Positions 1-5,718 of a stretch of DNA of 9,490 bases are shown here, in pieces. Every line of letters starts with the position of its first letter. Within the stretch, counting starts at the first letter, position 1. Both the position numbers and the translations under genes were made by a program. The DNA comes from a bacterium (GTDB lineage Bacteria; Patescibacteriota; Minisyncoccia; UBA6257; 02-FULL-45-10c): contig JAJYZL010000014.1 in assembly GCA_021799965.1 (NCBI GenBank), positions 1-9,490 of the forward strand, in the 5' to 3' direction. The notes beneath the pieces are model-generated. The model ran no database searches and was not told the DNA's origin. It saw only the letters and a list, made by a program, of their open reading frames with translations.

Positions 1-10
1 AAAATAGATC

Positions 11-403
11 ATGCTGAAGAAAATAACATTGATATTCCTTATAATTTTTGCGGCCATAGTTTTGGCGATATTCGGAGCAAGCTTTTTATCTGCAAAAAAT
101 ACGATCAGCTTGCAGCAGGGATCGTCTCAGCCTCTCGCAAGCGCCAGTACTGCAACTCAAACAACCAAGCCCTCTTATACTGCCGTTGAAGTAGCTAAGC
201 ACGCATCTGCAAACGATTGCTATCTGATAATCAATAATAAAGTTTACGATGTTACATCTTATATTTATCAGCATCCAGGCGGTCCAGATAAAATAATTTC
301 AAATTGCGGAAAAGAAGTCACCGGAATTTTTGCCGCCATCCATTCCAATTTTGCCTGGGATCTATTAAAAAAATACTATATCGGCGATCTCGTGATAAAA
401 TAA
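11..403 (+). CDS. Membrane-anchored cytochrome b5-like heme-binding protein
   Basis: This is a 130-residue protein. Residues 5-27 form one hydrophobic segment (signal anchor or signal peptide). A Ser/Thr/Gln/Ala-rich linker (about 33-54) follows, then a cytochrome b5-like domain (about 56-128). The domain carries the family hallmarks: the HPGG motif at 88-91, a second histidine at 111 in the usual position for the other axial heme ligand, the VYDVT strand at 78-82, and the closing KKYYIGDL block. Cys70 and Cys99 could pair outside the membrane. The predicted topology puts the domain on the extracytoplasmic side, where it would bind heme b and carry single electrons; its partner is not evident. 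The start at 11 gives a clean signal anchor, but only 10 bases lie upstream, so its promoter is not visible. It lies 21 bases before the pseudouridine synthase gene and probably shares its transcript. Fold and heme binding are well supported; physiological role is unknown. Confidence 0.9.
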   Translation: MLKKITLIFLIIFAAIVLAIFGASFLSAKNTISLQQGSSQPLASASTATQTTKPSYTAVEVAKHASANDCYLIINNKVYDVTSYIYQHPGGPDKIISNCGKEVTGIFAAIHSNFAWDLLKKYYIGDLVIK

Positions 404-424
404 AATATATAATATTAATCTTGT

Positions 425-1102
425 ATGGAATACCCGATTCGTTTAAATAAATATCTGCGGGATATGGGACTGGCTTCGCGCAGAGAATCAGACCGGCTTA
501 TTGAAAGCGGCCATGTTTTGGTAAATGGAAAAAAGGCCCAGCTGGGAACAATGGTAAACGAAGGCGACGACGTTTCGGTGCGCGAGGGTGTTATGAAAGA
601 AATGATCTATCTGGCATATTACAAGCCGTGGGGAATTGCTACGCAGGGACTCAAGGGTCAGCCGAGCGTTATAAATGAATGGCAGCCAAGAGGTCTTTTT
701 CCGGTTGGGAGATTAGACAAGGAATCCGAAGGTTTGCTCATTTTAACCAACGACGGCAGGATAACTTCCAGGCTTTTGGGCGACGAAGAAACTTTTGAAA
801 AAGAATATATCGTGGAAGTGAGAGAAAAATTGCGCAGCGGTATTCCGGCTATTTTTGAAAAGGGGATGCAGACCGATCTTGGCCAGCTTCTTCCGGCGCA
901 GGCAAAAATTTTGAACGATCACCGGCTGAATATTATTCTTCACGAAGGTAAAAAACATCAGATCCGCGTAATGCTTAGCGAGCTTGGCTACACCGTTTCT
1001 TTATTGAGGCGTGTGCGCATAGGAAACATAAGGCTTGGCAATCTAACTCCGGGTCAAACCAGGAATCTCAACAAAAAAGAGGTGGATCTATTATTTTCCT
1101 AA
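425..1102 (+). CDS. RsuA/RluB/RluF-family pseudouridine synthase
   Basis: This 225-residue protein has an N-terminal S4 RNA-binding domain (about 5-52, with the LNKYLRDMGLASRRESDRLI helix and VLVNGKKA turn) followed by the RsuA/RluB/E/F catalytic domain. The signature GRLDKESEGLLILTNDG spans 95-111; Asp98 is the expected catalytic aspartate that attacks the uridine. The KPWG turn (67-70) and the GKKHQIR block near 175-181 are also typical. The family isomerises a specific uridine in 16S or 23S rRNA, or in tRNA, in the cytoplasm. The C-terminal part (RRVRIGNIRLGNL followed by PGQTRNL) reads closest to RluF/RluB by eye, but the exact target cannot be fixed from sequence alone, so no symbol is given. 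The length is near the family minimum, with none of the long basic tail of E. coli RluF. No SD site is visible. It sits 16 bases before the TspO-GNAT gene. Confidence 0.92.
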   Translation: MEYPIRLNKYLRDMGLASRRESDRLIESGHVLVNGKKAQLGTMVNEGDDVSVREGVMKEMIYLAYYKPWGIATQGLKGQPSVINEWQPRGLFPVGRLDKESEGLLILTNDGRITSRLLGDEETFEKEYIVEVREKLRSGIPAIFEKGMQTDLGQLLPAQAKILNDHRLNIILHEGKKHQIRVMLSELGYTVSLLRRVRIGNIRLGNLTPGQTRNLNKKEVDLLFS

Positions 1103-1118
1103 TAAATTTTATTTAAAT

Positions 1119-2075
1119 ATGCAAAATTACGATTGGTATCAGCAATTAAAAAAGCCGTCCTGGGCGCCTCCGGCATATCTTTTCGGTCCCGTGTGGACTT
1201 TTCTTTATATTCTAATCGCCGTTTCCTTCGGCAAAGTTTTTTTGATGGCGTGGCAAGATCAGATCGGTTTCGCGGTTGCATTACCCTTCATTCTTAATTT
1301 GATCTTCAATTTTTCTTTTACGCCGATTCAGTTTGATTTAAAAAATAATATTTTAGCTGCCGCCGATATTCTCTTAGTCCTTGGCACGTTGATCTGGGGA
1401 ATAGTTGTTATTTATCCGTTTTCTTTGTGGGTGGTTTATGCGCAGATCCCATATATTTTGTGGGTTTCATTTGCTACTGTTTTACAATTGACCGTCACTT
1501 ATTTGAATTTTGGAAAAAAGTTAGCGCCTATCTTTGGATCGCAGATCAAAAAAGAAATAACGAATTTTTCAACAGGTGAAAAATATGAAATGTTGGGTGG
1601 TGCGGATATGATTTTTTCTGATGATGATATCAAAAAAATAACAAATATATGTTCACAAAAAAATGCGTATGACATTTTATTTAAAAAAAGGCTTGATGGT
1701 AAGCCATATACAGAAGAAGATGCCCGCAGTTTTGTGAAATGGATCAAGGAGGGGTGGACCGATCAAACTCATTTTGTATTCATAATAAGAAAACAAGATT
1801 CAGAAATAATTGGCGCCATAGATATAAAAAGCCGCGATCTGAACAGGGCGGAAATTGGATATTGGGCTGATGAAAATTATCGGGGTTTTATGACTAATGC
1901 GGTTGTGGAATTGTGTTCACTTGCCAAGAGTGTTGGCTATGCCAAGCTTTTTGCCGGTGTTTTAGCTAGGAACGACAGATCGATCGGCGTATTAGAGCGT
2001 GCCGGATTTAAGAAAATAAAGGAAGACAAAAAAGACGGCGAAGACCATTTTCAATACGAAAAAACCCTTTATTAA
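1119..2075 (+). CDS. TspO/MBR-family membrane domain fused to a GNAT N-acetyltransferase
   Basis: This is a 318-residue two-domain protein in one uninterrupted frame. Residues 1-135 are a TspO/MBR (translocator protein) domain with about five hydrophobic helices. It has the family opening KKPSWAPPAYLFGPVWTFLY (11-30) and the fifth-helix motif PYILWVSFAT (111-120). TspO proteins bind porphyrins and heme and are linked to tetrapyrrole and stress responses. Residues about 155-318 read as a RimJ/RimL-type GNAT domain: a strand with IIGAIDI (230-236), a YWADENYRG acetyl-CoA loop (248-256), and the end motif NDRSIGVLERAGF (285-297). Stand-alone TspO proteins are usually about 150-170 residues, so the acetyltransferase is an added domain on a short linker (about 136-154). 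The usual WSP of helix 3 reads FTP (67-69), so ligand binding is uncertain. The acetyltransferase substrate is unknown. It is the last gene of its operon, followed by the hairpin at 2132-2164. Confidence 0.88.
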   Translation: MQNYDWYQQLKKPSWAPPAYLFGPVWTFLYILIAVSFGKVFLMAWQDQIGFAVALPFILNLIFNFSFTPIQFDLKNNILAAADILLVLGTLIWGIVVIYPFSLWVVYAQIPYILWVSFATVLQLTVTYLNFGKKLAPIFGSQIKKEITNFSTGEKYEMLGGADMIFSDDDIKKITNICSQKNAYDILFKKRLDGKPYTEEDARSFVKWIKEGWTDQTHFVFIIRKQDSEIIGAIDIKSRDLNRAEIGYWADENYRGFMTNAVVELCSLAKSVGYAKLFAGVLARNDRSIGVLERAGFKKIKEDKKDGEDHFQYEKTLY

Positions 2076-2131
2076 ATAGCTCGTTAAACCGCGTCATTAA
2101 CTTGTTGGCATCTTAGTATTAGTTAAAACAA

Positions 2132-2164
2132 AAAAGAGCCCCGACTTTCGTCTGGGGCTCTTTT
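2132..2164. terminator. Bidirectional intrinsic terminator between convergent genes
   Basis: An 11-base arm (2132-2142, AAAAGAGCCCC) pairs with 2154-2164 (GGGGCTCTTTT). GAC/GTC pairs (2143-2145 with 2150-2152) extend it inside, leaving T2153 bulged and a four-base loop. A/T tracts flank both sides, so it can end the TspO-GNAT transcript on the plus strand and the 2177-3001 gene on the minus strand. The U-tract is longer in the minus-strand reading. Confidence 0.88.
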
Positions 2165-2176
2165 GTTAAAGAACTC

Positions 2177-3001
2177 TTACTCCTCTTTGTGTGCCGAAGC
2201 GGCGCCTACGAAGTAAGCGCGGGAATCGTCCCACCATGCCTGTATGCGGAGCCCATCCTCCTTGAAGGGTCCGACGGTGACGCGCCTTCCGCTTTCGTCC
2301 AGCTCGGCGCACCTGGCCATGCCTTCCGCGAACATCTTTTCTCCTGTTTTCAGGAAGTGTCCGAGGGTGGCGTAGACGGCCATGCGTACCTGTGCGGGAT
2401 CGGAGTGCATTCCGAATCCGCTCAGCTGATCGACCCATTCTTCGTTGAACGAGTCATCTTCCGGATTTTTGCGGATGAGACACCAGCGTACCTCGCCTTC
2501 TTTCCAGAAGAACTTCTCTTTCTTAAACCACGGCGCCTTCTCAGAATTGCCGACGCTGAAAAGAGGCTTCAGCATTTTATTGCTGAGCATTTCCAGTATC
2601 GAAAGAGAGAAGACAGCTACCAGGACGTGCGTATCCTTGCACGCTCTGAGAGTGGCTTCCGAGAAGGGAACATCTTGCAGCGTGGCTATTTCGCTTCTGG
2701 TCGGACGGAGTTTGAAGTGCTCTATAGCATCTTCAATACCAAAGAAATTATTACCCATAATCTCTTTGGCGGCTTTCTGGCTCTTGGTCGGCTCAAAGAC
2801 GCCGTTCCTGAGCACATACAGCATTTCTTCCGCTATTGCATTTCCTTTCGAGTCTATTACTCTTTGGGCGTCCTGCGGGAGCAGTCCGGCTTTTTCAAGT
2901 TTCATGAGAAGCTCATGCTCTTGATGTATGGACAGACTGCGCTTTTCGGGCGTTTTAGGAGCAAGAATCGACAGGACTAACCGGCTCACGATATTATTCA
3001 T
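2177..3001 (-). CDS. Unnamed protein, probably a Patescibacteria-restricted family
   Basis: I do not recognise a named domain in this 274-residue protein. The start is the ATG at 3001-2999, because GGAGGT (3014-3009) lies seven bases before it. A longer reading from 3016 would put its own start codon inside the SD. There is no signal peptide or clear membrane helix. The N-terminal two thirds look helical (Q27-to-L41 region, DAQRVIDSKGNAIAEEML at 44-61, KSQKAAKEIMGNNFFGIEDA at 73-92). A middle part contains HVLVAVFSLSILEML (125-139) and a Trp/Lys-rich stretch (158-177). The end is short and strand-like (VTVGPFKEDG, then WWDDSRAYFVG). From memory this pattern matches unnamed proteins found in many Parcubacteria genomes, but I cannot confirm that here. 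It has its own promoter (3047-3075) and terminator (2132-2164). GC is about 52% over 2221-3000 by hand count, against about 41% in rpsL, and about 62% over its last 180 bases. Coding status is strong; function is unknown. Confidence 0.85.
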   Translation of the reverse strand: MNNIVSRLVLSILAPKTPEKRSLSIHQEHELLMKLEKAGLLPQDAQRVIDSKGNAIAEEMLYVLRNGVFEPTKSQKAAKEIMGNNFFGIEDAIEHFKLRPTRSEIATLQDVPFSEATLRACKDTHVLVAVFSLSILEMLSNKMLKPLFSVGNSEKAPWFKKEKFFWKEGEVRWCLIRKNPEDDSFNEEWVDQLSGFGMHSDPAQVRMAVYATLGHFLKTGEKMFAEGMARCAELDESGRRVTVGPFKEDGLRIQAWWDDSRAYFVGAASAHKEE

Positions 3002-3008
3002 ATCGCAT

Positions 3009-3014
3009 ACCTCC
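3009..3014 (-). promoter_or_regulatory. Strong Shine-Dalgarno site that fixes the start at 3001
   Basis: The minus strand reads GGAGGT, then seven bases, then ATG at 3001-2999. This is near-ideal spacing and decides against the ATG at 3016-3014, which overlaps the SD. Confidence 0.85.
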
Positions 3015-3046
3015 ATGTGATTTTTGCTTTGTTAACGAACCTATAT

Positions 3047-3075
3047 ATTATGCCAAATATTTAGATATAAGTCAA
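3047..3075 (-). promoter_or_regulatory. Sigma-70-type promoter for the 2177-3001 gene
   Basis: On the minus strand, TTGACT (3075-3070) and CATAAT (3052-3047) are separated by exactly 17 bases. Each hexamer matches the consensus at five of six positions. Transcription would begin near 3040, giving a leader of about 40 bases that contains the GGAGGT site. Confidence 0.78.
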
Positions 3076-3104
3076 TCCCGTGTATTTTGAAATATAACAA
3101 AGGA

Positions 3105-3128
3105 AAAACCCCGCATAAGCGGGGTTTT
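3105..3128 (-). terminator. Intrinsic terminator after the 3133-3351 gene
   Basis: A perfect 10-base-pair hairpin pairs AAAACCCCGC (3105-3114) with GCGGGGTTTT (3119-3128) around a four-base loop. On the minus strand it is followed by a run of U. It begins about five bases after the small gene's stop and before the next gene's promoter, so the two minus-strand genes appear to be separate transcripts. Confidence 0.88.
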
Positions 3129-3132
3129 GGGA

Positions 3133-3351
3133 CTATTTTGCGTAAAGGTCATTCAGCGTGCCTGGTGTCTGGACTTTCCAGTCCAGGGTTACTTCGAGAG
3201 AGCCGCGGTATATGAGCTTGAGCCACAGTTCGTGGAAGTCTTTGCGGCTTAAGCCGGAAAACTTCCTTTTCATCTGTCTGAACGCGCCCGTCTCCTTACG
3301 CGGTCTTTTGCAGATCGCTACCACTTCTTTTTCAAGTTCGTTCTCGGTCAT
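3133..3351 (-). CDS. Small unnamed protein, possibly a winged-helix fold
   Basis: This is a 72-residue soluble, basic protein of unrecognised family. The start chosen is the ATG at 3351-3349, because AGGAGG (3361-3356) lies four bases upstream. The longer reading from 3381 has no ribosome binding site and would add ten residues across the SD. The pattern is helix (MTENELEKEVVAICK), basic turn (RPRKETG), helix (FRQMKRKFSGL), a second helix beginning SRKDFHELWLKLIYRG, then a two-strand hairpin (SLEVTLDWKV). That order resembles a winged helix-turn-helix, so DNA or RNA binding is possible but only inferred. GC is about 51%, like the neighbouring minus-strand gene and unlike the plus-strand genes. 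It has its own promoter (3380-3407) and terminator (3105-3128). The tight signals and the SD make it a real gene despite its size. Confidence 0.8.
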   Translation of the reverse strand: MTENELEKEVVAICKRPRKETGAFRQMKRKFSGLSRKDFHELWLKLIYRGSLEVTLDWKVQTPGTLNDLYAK

Positions 3352-3355
3352 AAAA

Positions 3356-3361
3356 CCTCCT
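3356..3361 (-). promoter_or_regulatory. Strong Shine-Dalgarno site that fixes the start at 3351
   Basis: The minus strand reads AGGAGG, then TTTT, then ATG. Full anti-SD complementarity just upstream of 3351 selects this start over the in-frame ATG at 3381. Confidence 0.85.
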
Positions 3362-3379
3362 GTAAAGCTGCTATCCACC

Positions 3380-3407
3380 AATATAGTACTTCTTAAAATA
3401 AATGCAA
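3380..3407 (-). promoter_or_regulatory. Promoter for the 3133-3351 gene
   Basis: On the minus strand, TTGCAT (3407-3402) and TATATT (3385-3380) are separated by 16 bases. Initiation near 3373 would give a leader of about 20 bases that carries the AGGAGG site. It overlaps the region upstream of the divergent plus-strand promoter at 3412-3420. Confidence 0.6.
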
Positions 3408-3411
3408 GTTA

Positions 3412-3420
3412 TGATATAAT
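3412..3420 (+). promoter_or_regulatory. Extended -10 promoter for the DUF5671-tyrS-M50 operon
   Basis: TGATATAAT combines a perfect TATAAT (3415-3420) with an upstream TG, the extended -10 form, which needs little from a -35 box. The hexamer 17 bases upstream (CTTAAA, 3392-3397) is weak. Initiation near 3427 leaves about 20 bases before the ATG at 3447. Confidence 0.6.
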
Positions 3421-3446
3421 TAAATAAAATTGACAAGATAAATCAT

Positions 3447-4442
3447 ATGGAATCTACAAAAAACTCACCAAAGGAATTTTTTCTGCACCTTTTAGCAATA
3501 ATTGCCTTATATATGAGCGCGGCAAGCTTGCTTACGCTTTTGTTTCAATATATCAATGTGCTGTTTCCGGATCCGCTCGCATATGCCAGCTACGATGGTA
3601 TTGCCGGCGCGATACGTTATGCCATGGCATCGCTCATGATCGTTTTTCCGGTTTATATTTTTATTTCCCGGATGCTTTATAGGGAATATTTGGCAGAGCC
3701 GGAAAAAAGAGAGTATCGATTCAGGAAGTGGCTGGTTTACTTCACTTTATTCGCGGCGGGAATCACGATCATCATCGATCTGATCGTTTTAATTTATAAT
3801 TTTTTGGGCGGAGATTTATCCAGCAGGTTTATTCTTAAGATATTAGTGGTTCTTTTGATAGCTGTTGTCGTTTTTTGGTATTACCGCAAAGATCTAAAAA
3901 ATGCACTCAGCGTAAAGCAGGTCAGGGTATTGAGCTACGGCGTTTCAGCTTTTGTTCTACTGGCGATCATCTTTGGTTTTTTTACCGCCGGATCTCCGCT
4001 TAAAGCCAGGCTTTATAATTTTGACGAGAGAAAAGTGAGTGATCTCACAAATATCCAATATCAGATAATAAATTATTGGCAAAGAAAAGAGGTTTTGCCG
4101 GCCGCACTTAGTGATTTAACCGACAGCATCTCCGGATTTACTGCGCCGGTTGATCCGCAAAGTAAAATGGCATATGAATATCGTATAACAAATGCCCCTC
4201 TTCCGTCGGAATATAAAAATTTATCGTTTGCGTCTAAAATACAACCAGTTTATGAATCCTTTGAATTATGTGCAGAATTTAATTTGCCTTCTAATTTTGG
4301 ACTTATTGGAAGAAGCGTGAATACTTACCCGGCTGGAGCTGTAAATGATAATTGGGATCATGCCGCCGGACGGGTTTGTTTTGAAAGGACAATTGACCCG
4401 GCGCTTTATCCGAAAATTAATAACGTCGCGCCGGCAAAATAA
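3447..4442 (+). CDS. DUF5671-type membrane protein with a pilin-like C-terminal domain
   Basis: This 331-residue protein has five hydrophobic segments at about 11-36, 54-75, 95-118, 128-146 and 162-180. The first four have the look of DUF5671, a membrane domain of unknown function frequent in Patescibacteria; SRMLYREYL (74-82) and the RFRKWLVYFTLF stretch (91-102) are typical. After the fifth helix, residues about 186-331 form a soluble domain. It contains DERKVSDLTNIQYQIINYW (193-211), then LPAALSDL, PVDPQSKMAYEY (234-245) and FELCAEF (272-278). This order is familiar from the globular parts of type II/IV pseudopilins and related surface proteins (N-terminal helix, P-DP-x-Y turn, F-x-L-C-A strand). 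Cys275 and Cys311 could form a disulfide outside the cell. Function is unknown. It is the first gene of an operon, 10 bases before tyrS. No SD is visible. Confidence 0.8.
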   Translation: MESTKNSPKEFFLHLLAIIALYMSAASLLTLLFQYINVLFPDPLAYASYDGIAGAIRYAMASLMIVFPVYIFISRMLYREYLAEPEKREYRFRKWLVYFTLFAAGITIIIDLIVLIYNFLGGDLSSRFILKILVVLLIAVVVFWYYRKDLKNALSVKQVRVLSYGVSAFVLLAIIFGFFTAGSPLKARLYNFDERKVSDLTNIQYQIINYWQRKEVLPAALSDLTDSISGFTAPVDPQSKMAYEYRITNAPLPSEYKNLSFASKIQPVYESFELCAEFNLPSNFGLIGRSVNTYPAGAVNDNWDHAAGRVCFERTIDPALYPKINNVAPAK

Positions 4443-4452
4443 TATTTAAAAA

Positions 4453-5718
4453 ATGGACTTATTTAATGAATTAAAAGAAAGAGGGCTTGTTTTCCAGACT
4501 TCCAACGAAGAAGCCGTAAAAGAATATTTGGCAAAGAAAGGCGGACGCTTTTATATCGGCTTTGATCCTACTGCGGAAAGTCTGCACGTCGGAAGTCTTT
4601 TACCGATTACTTTCATTAAAAGGCTTGAGGCGGCCGGTCTAAAACCGATAGTGCTCGTTGGCGGCGCAACTGGTCTGATCGGCGACCCGAGCGGAAAATC
4701 ACAAGAAAGGAATCTTCTGAACTTAAAAACCGTCAAGAAAAATGTATGCGGTCTGAAAAACCAGCTTTCTAGATTTTTTAATTTTGGCGGCATTTTGGGG
4801 GGCGGAAATGTAATACTGGTAGATAATTATGATTGGATAAAGAAAATATCTTTCATAGAAGTTTTGCGTGATTTCGGAAAGCACTTTACTTTGAATGAAA
4901 TGATAAGCAAGGAGTCGGTGCAGAAAAGAATGGTGACGGGAATTTCTTTTACGGAATTTACGTATATGATCCTGCAGTCAATTGATTTCTTAAATTTATT
5001 CCAGAAATATAATTGCAAAATGCAGGTGGGCGGAAGCGACCAGTGGGGCAATATGACCGCGGGCATAGAACTTATCAGAAAAAAACTTGGAAAAGAGGGA
5101 CTGGTTTTGAGTATGCCTCTGGTTACCAAGTCAGACGGCACAAAATTCGGCAAGAGCGAAGGCGGCGCGGTGTGGCTGGATGCCAAATTAACTTCGCCTT
5201 ATCAGTTCTATCAGTTCTGGATAAATGTAGAAGATTCCAAAGTCGTTGAGTATTTGAAGTATTATACTTTCTTATCTTTAGATGAGATCAAAAAATTAGA
5301 AGAGGCTGTTGCAAAAGAGCCGCAAAAGCGCGAAGCGCAGAAAGCCTTGGCCGCCGAAATGACCAGATTTGTGCATGGCGATAAAGCCGTGGCTCACGCC
5401 GAAGATATTTCCCAAAAGCTTTTTTACGGAAAAGTGAAAGAACTGAGCAGGGAAGACGTGGAAGAGATTTTTTCTGGAACCAAAAAAGAAATTAAAGCGG
5501 CCGCTTCGTGGCCCGTCGCTGATTTTCTGGTGGAGGCCGGAGTAGTTGGTTCCAAGCGGCAGGCAAGAGAAGATGTGGAAAATAAAGCCATTGAATTAAA
5601 CGGCGAAAAAATTTCCAGTTTGGAATATGCAATTAAAAAAGAAGATTCCTTGTTCGGCGCAGGATTTTTTGTGGTTAAAAGAGGAAAGAAAGATTATCAT
5701 TTTGTAAAAATTTTATAA
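4453..5718 (+). CDS. tyrS: Tyrosyl-tRNA synthetase
   Basis: This 421-residue cytoplasmic class I aminoacyl-tRNA synthetase attaches tyrosine to tRNA-Tyr using ATP. The Rossmann-fold catalytic domain opens with YIGFDPTAESLHVGSLLPI (34-52), whose HVGS (45-48) is the HIGH motif. Tyrosine-recognition elements follow: a YMILQSIDF stretch and GGSDQWGN. KFGKS at 231-235 is the KMSKS loop. The C-terminal 70 residues form an S4-like tRNA-binding domain (DFLVEAGVVGSKRQAREDVE, then AIELNGEKI). Length and domain order match ordinary bacterial TyrRS, with no truncation. The ATG at 4453 sits 10 bases after the DUF5671 stop, and the leader is A/T-rich with no SD. The stop abuts the ATG of the M50 protease gene, so the two are probably translationally coupled. 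No T-box or other leader structure is visible in the 10-base gap. Confidence 0.97.
   Translation: MDLFNELKERGLVFQTSNEEAVKEYLAKKGGRFYIGFDPTAESLHVGSLLPITFIKRLEAAGLKPIVLVGGATGLIGDPSGKSQERNLLNLKTVKKNVCGLKNQLSRFFNFGGILGGGNVILVDNYDWIKKISFIEVLRDFGKHFTLNEMISKESVQKRMVTGISFTEFTYMILQSIDFLNLFQKYNCKMQVGGSDQWGNMTAGIELIRKKLGKEGLVLSMPLVTKSDGTKFGKSEGGAVWLDAKLTSPYQFYQFWINVEDSKVVEYLKYYTFLSLDEIKKLEEAVAKEPQKREAQKALAAEMTRFVHGDKAVAHAEDISQKLFYGKVKELSREDVEEIFSGTKKEIKAAASWPVADFLVEAGVVGSKRQAREDVENKAIELNGEKISSLEYAIKKEDSLFGAGFFVVKRGKKDYHFVKIL

Noticed and set aside
408..413. TATAAT just before the pseudouridine synthase gene
   Set aside because: There is no usable -35 at the right distance, and the 21-base gap is simply A/T-rich. 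Cotranscription from upstream is simpler.
2189..2980. A 263-residue open frame on the plus strand, opposite the unnamed 274-residue gene
   Set aside because: It has no promoter, SD or terminator of its own and a protein composition without recognisable structure. The minus-strand gene has all three signals, so this is a shadow frame helped by high GC.
3430..3435. A perfect TTGACA in the leader of the DUF5671 gene
   Set aside because: The position 17 bases downstream (TCTACA, inside the coding region) is a poor -10, and a better extended -10 lies upstream at 3412-3420.
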